A stretch of DNA of 9,341 bases from Anaerolineae bacterium. Lineage in GTDB: Bacteria > Chloroflexota > Anaerolineae > B4-G1. Location of the stretch: the NCBI GenBank assembly GCA_030612585.1, contig JAUWNP010000174.1, positions 1 through 9,341 on the forward strand, given 5' to 3'. Positions within the stretch are counted from its first letter, which is position 1; every line of letters starts with the position of its first letter. Both the position numbers and the translations under genes were made by a program. The notes beneath the pieces are model-generated. The model worked only from the letters and a program-made list of their open reading frames with translations. It had not been told where the DNA came from and did not search any database. This document shows positions 1 through 5,886 of this stretch, piece by piece.

Positions 1-2
1 AA

Positions 3-767
3 ATGATCAATATTCTGGAAATCGAGCATCTATACGTCGAGGTTGATGGGCAGATGCTCCTCTACGACCTCGACCTGGTCATCCCCGAGGGAGAGATCCA
101 CGCCCTGCTGGGGCCTAACGGAAGTGGCAAGACCACGCTGATGATGACTATCATCGGCTATCCAGAGTACAAGGTGACCGGGGGACAGATTCTCTTCAAC
201 GGAGAGGACATCACCGAACTGGACATCACCGAGAGAGCCAGGCTCGGCATCGGCGTCTCGCAACAGCGCCCCCCCACCATCACCGGGGTCAAACTGCGGC
301 AGATCCTCGATCACGCCATCGCAAAGGCCCCGCAACGCGCTCAGGAAATTGACGATCTGGTGAGAGCCTTTCAGATGGAGCCGTTTCTGGAGCGCGACAT
401 CAACGCTGGCCTTTCAGGGGGCGAGATCAAATGCTCCGAACTGTTCCAACTTCTGGTCACCCGCCCGAAGTTCGTGATGTTGGATGAGCCCGACTCCGGC
501 GTTGACCTGGAGGCCATGAACGTTGTTGGGTACATTACAAACGAACTGCTTGCCAGAAACCACGCTACCCGGCCGAAAGAGAGAAGGACGGGCCTGGTCA
601 TCACCCACACCGGCAACATCCTGAATTACGTCCACGCTGACAAAGCGCATGTGATGTTGGATGGGTACATAGGTTGCTCGGGGAACCCCCATATCCTCCT
701 CGATCAAATCCGCAAGTGTGGCTATGAGGAATGTGTTCAATGCGAACTCAGGAGGCACAGGCAATAA
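3..767 (+). CDS. sufC: SufC-like Fe-S cluster assembly ABC ATPase
   Basis: This is a soluble ABC-type ATPase of the SufC family, which hydrolyses ATP to drive conformational change in a SufB/SufD-type scaffold during Fe-S cluster assembly in the cytoplasm. All nucleotide-binding motifs are visible in the 254 residues: Walker A GPNGSGKTT (37-45), Q-loop around Q87-Q88, signature LSGGE (137-141, followed by IKCSEL, like the LSGGEKKRNE form of SufC), Walker B FVMLDE (157-162), D-loop SGVD (165-168) and the switch histidine H202. The tail carries CGYEECVQC (239-247), three cysteines absent from classical proteobacterial SufC and, as I recall, typical of archaeal and anaerobe SufC-like proteins. 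The ATG lies two bases from the window edge, so its ribosome site is not visible, but the N-terminus fits the family. The stop overlaps the start of the SufB-like gene, implying coupling. The partner makes a drug or metabolite transporter ATPase unlikely. Confidence 0.93.
   Translation: MINILEIEHLYVEVDGQMLLYDLDLVIPEGEIHALLGPNGSGKTTLMMTIIGYPEYKVTGGQILFNGEDITELDITERARLGIGVSQQRPPTITGVKLRQILDHAIAKAPQRAQEIDDLVRAFQMEPFLERDINAGLSGGEIKCSELFQLLVTRPKFVMLDEPDSGVDLEAMNVVGYITNELLARNHATRPKERRTGLVITHTGNILNYVHADKAHVMLDGYIGCSGNPHILLDQIRKCGYEECVQCELRRHRQ
750..755 (+). promoter_or_regulatory. Ribosome binding site fixing the SufB-like start at 767
   Basis: AGGAGG lies inside the 3' end of the SufC-like gene, 11 bases before the ATG at 767. 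That ATG shares its first base with the TAA stop of the upstream gene (TAATG). The in-frame ATG codons at 731 and 740 lie upstream of this site and lack a comparable one, so the shorter protein is preferred. Confidence 0.6.
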
Positions 768-1966
768 TGGAAGTTTCAACCCATCTACGCCGGGCGGCAG
801 ACGTTGACCTGGACCAGTTTGTCACCGCCCCCGACACTCAACGAGCGGCACAGACCTCTCCCAGCCAGGTGGAACCTGCCGATGCAGAGATGATGGCCAG
901 CGTGGGGGTGCACGTCGAGGGCGAGGACCGTTCGGGCACGTTCATCCTGCGCGACTTTCACCCGCTCTGCGTGGTGGCCCACACCGACGACTTTGAGTTG
1001 CTGGCCCTTGCCGACGCTCTCAGGAAGTACGACTGGCTGCGCGAGCGGTACTACTGGAAAGCGGTGCCGGCCGACCTGGATGAGATTACAGCCCAGTACG
1101 CGTCGCAGCCGGAACCCCAGGGATACTTCGTTCGCGTGAAGAAGGGAGCGAAGGTGCGCTTCCCCGTCCAAGCCTGCCTGTACATAACACGGGGCGACAT
1201 CGCCCAGATGGTCCACAACGTCGTCATCCTCGAAGAGGACTCCGAACTCCACCTGATCACGGGCTGCGCCACGAGAACCGGTGTGAGTAGCGCAGTCCAT
1301 CTTGGGATCAGCGAGCATTACGTCGGCCAGAACGCCAGGTTGACCAGCACGATGATCCATAGCTGGGGCCCTGAAGTCAAGGTGCGCCCCCGCTCGGGGA
1401 CAATCGTTGAAGCAGGCGGGATGTTCATAAGCAACTACGTCTCGCTGCGACCGGGCGGGGACATGCAGTCCAATCCACGGACGTGGCTCAATGGGAGAAC
1501 CGCTTCGGCGAAGTACTTCACCATTATCCTGGGTTCTAAGGGGTCGAACATTGTCACCGGGGGCGAGGTATACCTGAACGGTGAGGACACCAGCGCCGAA
1601 ATCGCCCATCGGGGGGTGTGCACCGGTGGGCGACTTAGCCAGGAAGGCTTGCTCATCGGCAAAGCCAGTTGCCGGGCGCACGTGGACTGCGCCGGCCTGC
1701 TGCTGGATCCTGGAGACGAGGGATTCATCCAGTCCATCCCCGGTCTGAAAGCCCTGCATCCCGAAGCACAGATGAGCCACGAGGCCAGCATCGGCAAAAT
1801 CGCCCCCGAGCAAGTTGCGTACCTGCAGGCGCGGGGGATTGAGGAACGCGAGGCGATCTCAATGATCATCCGGGGCTTCCTGGATGCAAACATCGAGGGC
1901 CTCGGCCCTGAACTAGACGCCAGGATTGCAGAGATCGCCGAACTGGCCGGACACGGGGAGAAATGA
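767..1966 (+). CDS. sufB: SufB/SufD-like Fe-S cluster scaffold protein
   Basis: This is a SufBD-core protein of 399 residues, the presumed scaffold on which an Fe-S cluster is assembled in complex with the SufC-like ATPase. The core (about 120-375) is rich in short beta strands of the SufB/D beta-helix type. The C-terminus has the diagnostic MSHEASIGK (336-344) followed by a helical EQVAYLQARGI...EAISMIIRGFL block. C308 in HVDCAGLLLD sits where SufB proteins usually have a functional cysteine (the CDSLLIG region), so this is nearer SufB than SufD, although I place that equivalence by eye. The protein is shorter than E. coli SufB (about 495 residues), as is common in minimal SUF-like systems. 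No sufD, sufS, sufE or sufU follows; the next gene is a corrinoid adenosyltransferase. The start is chosen from the ribosome site at 750-755 and the overlap with the previous stop; an in-frame ATG at 731 would add 12 residues. Confidence 0.9.
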   Translation: MEVSTHLRRAADVDLDQFVTAPDTQRAAQTSPSQVEPADAEMMASVGVHVEGEDRSGTFILRDFHPLCVVAHTDDFELLALADALRKYDWLRERYYWKAVPADLDEITAQYASQPEPQGYFVRVKKGAKVRFPVQACLYITRGDIAQMVHNVVILEEDSELHLITGCATRTGVSSAVHLGISEHYVGQNARLTSTMIHSWGPEVKVRPRSGTIVEAGGMFISNYVSLRPGGDMQSNPRTWLNGRTASAKYFTIILGSKGSNIVTGGEVYLNGEDTSAEIAHRGVCTGGRLSQEGLLIGKASCRAHVDCAGLLLDPGDEGFIQSIPGLKALHPEAQMSHEASIGKIAPEQVAYLQARGIEEREAISMIIRGFLDANIEGLGPELDARIAEIAELAGHGEK

Positions 1967-1997
1967 AAATCCCAAATCCCAATGACCAAATCCCAAA
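1967..1997 (+). repeat. AAATCCC heptamer tandem repeat
   Basis: Directly after the SufB-like stop there are four heptamer units: AAATCCC (1967-1973), AAATCCC (1974-1980), a degenerate AATGACC (1981-1987) and AAATCCC (1988-1994). The following bases (about 1998-2045, with GCGTAATGCG and ATCACGCTTCACG) also look like dispersed-repeat sequence rather than unique spacer. I recognise TTGGGATTT-type strings as a frequent intergenic repeat in environmental bacterial genomes, from memory. No hairpin with a T-run is visible. Confidence 0.65.
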
Positions 1998-2074
1998 GGC
2001 TGCGTAATGCGAAGTCGTGGACGAGCAATCACGCTTCACGTTAGTTCCAAGCGAAAGGTAGCGATGCAAAGAAT

Positions 2075-2605
2075 ATGAGTGATCATCTCTCAAAAGGCTA
2101 CGTACAAGTCTACACCGGGGACGGCAAAGGGAAAACAACAGCCGCCCTGGGCCTGGCGTTGCGGGCTTCCGGATACGGCATGCACACCTACATCGGTCAG
2201 TTCATGAAGGGTCAGCACTACGGGGAACTGGACGCGCTGCGCGATCATCCCCATATCACCATCGAGCAGTACGGGGACGTGCGCTGCATCCACCACGAGG
2301 AGGTCACGCCGGAGCACGTGACCCAGGCCCACCGCGGGCTGGAGCGAGCGCGGGAGGCGATGCTTTCGGACAAGTACGACATCGTCGTGCTGGACGAGGT
2401 CAATGTGACCGTCTGGTTCGGGCTTCTGGACGTGGAGGAGGTGCTGGCGTTCCTGGACGAGAAGCCGGAGCCCGTGGAGGTGGTTCTCACTGGCCGCCGC
2501 GCCCCGCAGGAGCTGATTGAGCGGGCCGATCTGGTGACAGAGATGCGTGAGGTGAAGCACTACTATGAGCAAGGGGTGATAGCGCGGGAGGGGATCGAGC
2601 GGTAG
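2075..2605 (+). CDS. cobO: ATP:cob(I)alamin (corrinoid) adenosyltransferase, CobO/BtuR type
   Basis: This enzyme transfers the 5'-deoxyadenosyl group of ATP to reduced corrinoids, giving adenosylcobalamin, in cobalamin synthesis or salvage. The 176-residue product matches the family's usual length. It shows the P-loop GDGKGKTT (15-22) followed by AALGLALRASG, the conserved QFMKG (42-46), a Walker-B-like IVVLDE (103-108), and the typical C-terminal VVLTGRRAPQELIERADLVTEM with a closing KHYYEQGVIAREGIE. The ATG at 2075 is the only good start; the nearest Shine-Dalgarno-like string (AAAGG, about 2054-2058) is 16 bases away, so initiation looks weak. It stands about 110 bp after the Fe-S pair and 100 bp before the MBL genes. 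No other cobalamin genes are visible, so it may serve salvage and supply B12-dependent enzymes encoded elsewhere. Confidence 0.93.
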   Translation: MSDHLSKGYVQVYTGDGKGKTTAALGLALRASGYGMHTYIGQFMKGQHYGELDALRDHPHITIEQYGDVRCIHHEEVTPEHVTQAHRGLERAREAMLSDKYDIVVLDEVNVTVWFGLLDVEEVLAFLDEKPEPVEVVLTGRRAPQELIERADLVTEMREVKHYYEQGVIAREGIER

Positions 2606-2690
2606 ATGCCGCGCGCGATCAAAATAGCGGCCTTAGCTCTTTCGTGGATGATGATGTTATAGTTTCTCTTCCGAGACAAGAAGGTATATT

Positions 2691-2700
2691 GGAGGTGGAG
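2691..2700 (+). promoter_or_regulatory. Strong ribosome binding site of the first MBL gene
   Basis: GGAGGTGGAG lies with its GGAGGT core (2691-2696) nine bases before the GTG at 2706. This near-consensus site supports the GTG start. A second, weaker site (AAGGGG, 2741-2746) lies seven bases before the in-frame ATG at 2754, so the start is not fully settled. Confidence 0.55.
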
Positions 2701-2705
2701 ATTGA

Positions 2706-3476
2706 GTGACAGCAAGGGCAGGCATACCACATCAGTTGGCAAGGGGCTATAAGATGATCAAGCCCGTCATTCAGATTAACACAGGGAAATCAACCAACGT
2801 CTTCCTGATCCAGGGCGACGGGGGATCAATCCTGGTGGACACTGGCAACCCCGGCCGGGCAGACCTCATCCTGGCGCGGCTGGCGGAGCGCGGCGTCGCC
2901 CCCAGCGATATCCGCCTGATCCTGCTCACCCACGGACACATTGATCACTTCGGCAGTGCGGCGGCGCTGCGGGAGCGGACCGGCGCGCCGATCGCCATCC
3001 ACGCACTGGACGCCGAGGCTGTGCGGCAGGGCATCCATTTGCCAGGGTCGCTCAACCCGACCCACTGGCTCGTGGCGTTGGGGATGCGGATCCCAGGGGT
3101 GGCTGGCCCCGACCGTGCCCCCGCTTTCGAGCCGGACATCGTGTTCGAGGACGAGTGGCGGCTGGACAAGTACACTTCGGCTCCGCTCAGTGCGAGCAGC
3201 GTCGCGGGCCGGGTGATTCTCACGCCAGGGCACACACCGGGCTCCATCTCGGTGCTGCTGGACAGCGGAGAGGCCATCGTCGGCGATTTGGTGATGGGCC
3301 AGTTGATGGGGCTGATTCGCAAGCCCGGGCCGCCCATCGTCGCCTGGGACCTGGAGCGCAACCAGGAGAGCGTGCGCCGGTTAGCGGCCCTTTCGCCTCG
3401 TGTCGTGTACGTCGGCCACGGCGGGCCGTTCGAGAACCTGACCAGCCTGATCAATAGATACAAGGAGACAATGTGA
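2706..3476 (+). CDS. MBL-fold metallo-hydrolase
   Basis: This is a metallo-beta-lactamase-fold hydrolase of 256 residues, probably cytoplasmic and dinuclear-metal dependent. The fold begins at about residue 21 (IQINTGKSTNVFLIQGDGGSILVDTG in outline). The metal ligands are all visible: THGHIDH (75-81), H176 in TPGHTPGS, D194 in VGDLVMG and H238 in YVGHGGPF, with the order and spacing of the glyoxalase II / general hydrolase branch. The substrate cannot be told from sequence. The GTG start at 2706 has the best ribosome site; starting at ATG 2754 would remove 16 residues that are not part of the fold. Residues about 157-164 (YTSAPLSA) are encoded by a repeat-like string (3174-3197), in a loop before the H176 strand. 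The stop overlaps the next MBL gene (ATGTGATG), so the two are probably co-translated. There is no signal peptide. Confidence 0.9.
   Translation: MTARAGIPHQLARGYKMIKPVIQINTGKSTNVFLIQGDGGSILVDTGNPGRADLILARLAERGVAPSDIRLILLTHGHIDHFGSAAALRERTGAPIAIHALDAEAVRQGIHLPGSLNPTHWLVALGMRIPGVAGPDRAPAFEPDIVFEDEWRLDKYTSAPLSASSVAGRVILTPGHTPGSISVLLDSGEAIVGDLVMGQLMGLIRKPGPPIVAWDLERNQESVRRLAALSPRVVYVGHGGPFENLTSLINRYKETM
3174..3197 (+). repeat. Dispersed-repeat fragment inside the first MBL gene
   Basis: The string containing CTTCGGCTCCGCTCAG, followed by TGCGAGC, lies in frame in the first MBL gene. It shares CTTCGGCTCCGCTCA with the composite repeat in the second MBL gene (3733-3747 region), 560 bp away. Two unrelated positions in different genes carrying the same 15-mer point to a dispersed element rather than homology. 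Confidence 0.6.
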
Positions 3477-4555
3477 TGAAAACCAAACAAGCGATTGCTT
3501 TCGCTTTGGGTGGTCTCACAGCGGCCGCCGCCGGAGGGCTGATGGCCCGTTTCCAACTGGGCCGCCGCCGCGCCGACCGGGTATGGGCCAGCGCACGCCG
3601 CCCCAAACTCAAGGACGTGGGCACGGTGAAACACCTCACCATTCTGCCCCTGATTGACTGGTACACCGCCCGCGATCCTTCGACAGGCCCTTCGACAGGC
3701 TCAGGGCAGGCTTCAGGACAGGTCCTTTCGACCCTTCGGCTCCGCTCATGGCAGGCAGGCTCAGGACAATTTCTGGTAGGCGAGCCGGGTGTCTCGTACC
3801 TCGTCCGCGCCGACGACACGACCATCCTCTTCGACGTGGGCTACAACACACAGGGTAAGCATCCCTCCCCACTGCTGCGCAATATGGCGGCCCTGGGCGT
3901 AGAGGTGACTGACATTGACGCGCTGGTCATCTCCCACGCACACGAGGATCACGTAGGGGGCATATCACACATGACGCACCATACCTTTGCCCTTTCAGGC
4001 CAACCGGTTGACCTGAAGGGCATCCCCGCCTACGTGCCGGTACCGTTATCCAACCCCACGGCGCGGGTGATCCTCGTGGATGGCCCACGGATCGTCGCTC
4101 CCGGCGTCGCCAGCATGGGGCCTATCCCCCGGCAGATGTTCTTCTTCGGCTGGACGCCGGAGCAGTCGCTGGCGGTCAACGTGGAGGGGAAGGGTTTCGT
4201 GGTCATCATCGGCTGCGGGCACCCCACCCTCCAGCGCATCGTTGACCGGGCGGAGATGCTGTTCGACGAGCCGCTGTACGGCATCGTCGGCGGGCTGCAC
4301 TACCCAGTGACCTCCTCGCGGGAGGTGAAGTTCGGGCTGCCGCTGCAGCGTCTCCTGTGCACGGGCAAATGGCCCTGGGATCCGATCAACCGGCAGGACG
4401 TAGAGACCGCCATCGCCTACCTGCAGCGCCGCCACCCGCAACTGGTCGCCCTCTCACCCCACGACAGTTGCGACTGGACCATCGAAACCTTTCGGAGCAC
4501 ATTCGGTGAGGCGTATCAAGACCTGCTTGTGGGTAAAGAGATCGCCGTACAGTAG
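3476..4555 (+). CDS. Membrane-anchored MBL-fold protein, dihydropterin synthase-like (DHPS-like) type
   Basis: This 359-residue protein belongs to the MBL-fold branch annotated as 7,8-dihydropterin-6-yl-methyl-4-(beta-D-ribofuranosyl)aminobenzene 5'-phosphate synthase-like, whose bacterial members mostly lack proven functions. An N-terminal hydrophobic, Ala/Gly-rich stretch (about 6-25) followed by arginines suggests a membrane anchor or uncleaved signal. Metal-site motifs are HAHEDH (154-159), H249 in IIGCGHPTLQ, H275 in GGLHYP and H329 in LSPHDSCDW. GCGHP and GGLHYP are characteristic of this branch. About 30 residues (67-98, rich in S, T, G, Q) between the first strands of the fold are encoded by a composite repeat and look like an in-frame insertion. 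ATG 3476 is chosen (AAGGAG at 3462-3467, eight bases away); GTG 3473 is an alternative. Its start overlaps the preceding MBL stop, indicating coupling. Methanopterin synthesis is not supported by any neighbour. Confidence 0.85.
   Translation: MKTKQAIAFALGGLTAAAAGGLMARFQLGRRRADRVWASARRPKLKDVGTVKHLTILPLIDWYTARDPSTGPSTGSGQASGQVLSTLRLRSWQAGSGQFLVGEPGVSYLVRADDTTILFDVGYNTQGKHPSPLLRNMAALGVEVTDIDALVISHAHEDHVGGISHMTHHTFALSGQPVDLKGIPAYVPVPLSNPTARVILVDGPRIVAPGVASMGPIPRQMFFFGWTPEQSLAVNVEGKGFVVIIGCGHPTLQRIVDRAEMLFDEPLYGIVGGLHYPVTSSREVKFGLPLQRLLCTGKWPWDPINRQDVETAIAYLQRRHPQLVALSPHDSCDWTIETFRSTFGEAYQDLLVGKEIAVQ
3677..3767 (+). repeat. Composite dispersed repeat inside the second MBL gene
   Basis: About 90 bp of repeat-like sequence lies in frame in coding DNA. 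CCTTCGACAGG occurs twice (3677-3687 and 3689-3699), then GCTCAGGGCAGG, CTTCAGGACAGG, CTTTCGACCCTTCGGCTCC, GCTCATGGCAGGCAGG and CTCAGGACA. The same short modules (TTCGAC, CTCAGG, GGCAGG, AGGACA) recur in a patchwork. The encoded peptide is low-complexity and interrupts the fold between LPLIDWYTAR and FLVGEPGVSYLV. I recognise the modules as a common dispersed repeat of environmental anaerobes, from memory. Confidence 0.8.
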
Positions 4556-4578
4556 ACAACAGGGAAGGAGTAAAGATT

Positions 4579-5151
4579 ATGGATCGAGAGATCGTCACAA
4601 TCGTTTCAGGATTGCCCCGTTCCGGCACCTCAATGATGATGAAGATGCTTGAGGCTGGCGGAATGGAGATACTGACGGACAATATCAGGACAGCCGACGA
4701 GGACAACCCAAAAGGGTATTACGAGTTTGAAAGGGTGAAACAAATCGAGCACGACCAGTCCTGGCTGGAGGATGCCAGGGGCAAGGCCGTCAAGATGATC
4801 TCGGCGCTGCTGAAGCACCTGCCTCAAGGCTACACTTACAAGGTGATCTTTATGCGCCGTAAGATAGAGGAGATTCTAGACTCCCAAAGACGAATGCTCA
4901 TCAGAAGAGGGGAGCCTACCGACGCGGTGAGCGACGAAAAAATGGCGGAGTTGTTTCGCCAGCATCTACAACAAGTCGCAGCCTGGATAGACAAGCAACC
5001 CAACGTTGAGGCACTTTACGTCAATTACAGTGAGATTCTGGAAAGTTCAATCAAACAGGCGAAAAGGATAAACCAGTTCCTGGACCACACGCTCAACGTC
5101 GAAAACATGGTGGATGTCGTTGATCGAACGCTGTACCGGCAGCGGCGGTAG
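4579..5151 (+). CDS. Small sulfotransferase-like P-loop protein
   Basis: This 190-residue protein resembles PAPS-dependent sulfotransferases. It has a 5'-phosphosulfate-binding P-loop SGLPRSGTS (10-18) right after the first beta strand, the downstream DNPKGYYE (42-49) seen in bacterial sulfotransferase-family proteins, and a FMRRKIEEILDSQ segment (91-103) in which R93/R94 and S102 could form the 3'-phosphate site. NYSEIL (about 149-154) fits a late strand and helix. It is shorter than typical sulfotransferases (250-300 residues), so it may be a minimal form or act on a small or protein-bound substrate; the acceptor is unknown. A strong ribosome site (AAGGAG, 4565-4570) lies eight bases before the ATG. 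It starts 23 bp after the second MBL gene and ends 16 bp before the AhpD-like gene, so it is probably in the same operon. No PAPS synthesis genes are in the window. Confidence 0.82.
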   Translation: MDREIVTIVSGLPRSGTSMMMKMLEAGGMEILTDNIRTADEDNPKGYYEFERVKQIEHDQSWLEDARGKAVKMISALLKHLPQGYTYKVIFMRRKIEEILDSQRRMLIRRGEPTDAVSDEKMAELFRQHLQQVAAWIDKQPNVEALYVNYSEILESSIKQAKRINQFLDHTLNVENMVDVVDRTLYRQRR

Positions 5152-5167
5152 TGAGAGAAGAAGTAGA

Positions 5168-5758
5168 ATGTCTCGCAGGCAAAAAGGGAACTTCTCCAAA
5201 CGGATCTACACTCCGCACTCCCTGCTCCAGGATTTCCGGGATATCCTGGCCCGCTTCCACGAATTCAGATCGGCTGTGCGCGGTAAACGCATCAGCAAGG
5301 CTTTCGCCGAAAAGATCATGCTCGCCGTCACCGCAGTCAACGGCTGTCGTTACTGCAGTTATGGCCACGCCAAAACGGCTTTGGCCAGCGGCGTGAGCCA
5401 GGAGGAAGTGGACCTTCTGCTGAGCGGCGAGGTAGGCCACGCCTCACCAGAGGAGGCCCCGGCGTTGTTTTTCGCCCAGCACTACGCCGAAAGCGATGGC
5501 CACCCTGACCCAGAGATGATGCAGAAACTGGTGGAGACCTACGGGCCCGAAAAAGCGCGGGACATTCTCGCCCACATCCGCATGATCACCCTGGGCAACC
5601 TGTCCGGCAACACCTTCGACGCCCTGCTCAGCCGCCTGCGCGGGCGTCCGGCCGAGGGAAGCAGCCTGGGGAACGAACTGGCGACCCTGGCACTGTTGGT
5701 ATTGGGGACGCCTGTCCTGGCCCTGGGAATCATTGTCAAAGAGATCACCCCTAAATAG
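5168..5758 (+). CDS. AhpD-like / carboxymuconolactone decarboxylase-family protein with C-terminal hydrophobic tail
   Basis: This 196-residue all-helical protein belongs to the AhpD-like fold. NGCRYCSYGHA gives the CxxC-x3-H redox motif (C60, C63, H67), which in AhpD carries out thiol-disulfide exchange and peroxide-linked reduction. Helices before and after fit the carboxymuconolactone decarboxylase family. Unusually, the protein continues past the usual domain end into a hydrophobic segment (about 171-190, ELATLALLVLGTPVLALGII) that could anchor it in the membrane. The ATG at 5168, with a modest purine-rich site (GAGAAGAAG, 5155-5163), is preferred over ATG 5114, which would overlap the sulfotransferase gene by 38 bp and add 18 residues without family features. 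It is probably co-transcribed with the preceding genes. The substrate is unknown; a thiol-redox role is the best guess. Confidence 0.85.
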   Translation: MSRRQKGNFSKRIYTPHSLLQDFRDILARFHEFRSAVRGKRISKAFAEKIMLAVTAVNGCRYCSYGHAKTALASGVSQEEVDLLLSGEVGHASPEEAPALFFAQHYAESDGHPDPEMMQKLVETYGPEKARDILAHIRMITLGNLSGNTFDALLSRLRGRPAEGSSLGNELATLALLVLGTPVLALGIIVKEITPK

Positions 5759-5851
5759 AATGAATTCGCGGTCTGTTACCCAAAACACGTTAAAATGTGT
5801 TGGATCTAACCTGTTTGAACAGGTTTCCCATATCAGCCGTCGAATTCATTC
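5758..5851. repeat. 94-bp structured spacer bounded by an 11-bp inverted repeat
   Basis: GAATGAATTCG (5758-5768) and CGAATTCATTC (5841-5851) are perfect inverted copies. The left copy begins on the last base of the AhpD-like stop codon. Two smaller dyads sit between them: AACACGTT/AATGTGTT (5784-5801, one G-T pair) and AACCTGTT/AACAGGTT (5808-5825, perfect). No flanking target duplication is visible. This could be a small non-autonomous element, a processing or termination structure, or an operator region. Confidence 0.5.
5808..5825 (+). terminator. Possible hairpin (terminator or operator)
   Basis: AACCTGTT-TG-AACAGGTT is a perfect dyad followed by TCCC, about 50 bp after the AhpD-like stop. 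The stem is AT-rich and the following T-run is short, so intrinsic termination would be weak; a protein-binding operator or a dispersed palindrome is equally possible. Confidence 0.25.
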
Positions 5852-5886
5852 GATGGCTTCCGCCGAGAAGGAATAGCAGGAAAAGG

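Noticed and set aside
785..1813. Long minus-strand open frame of 342 codons opposite the SufB-like gene
   Set aside because: It is a shadow: the + strand protein has clear SufBD motifs, and the minus product is an unstructured His/Asp/Gly/Arg-rich sequence.
2608..2631. GCCGC...GCGGC dyad after the adenosyltransferase stop as a terminator
   Set aside because: It has only a 5-bp stem, a 14-base loop and no T-run.
2633..2663. Possible promoter TTAGCT-19-TATAGT before the first MBL gene
   Set aside because: The -10-like TATAGT (2658-2663) is good but the -35 is poor and the spacing is too long; a promoter is expected here but cannot be pinned down.
3677..3767. CRISPR array or VNTR in the second MBL gene
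   Set aside because: The units are short, irregular and without uniform spacers; they fit a composite dispersed repeat instead.
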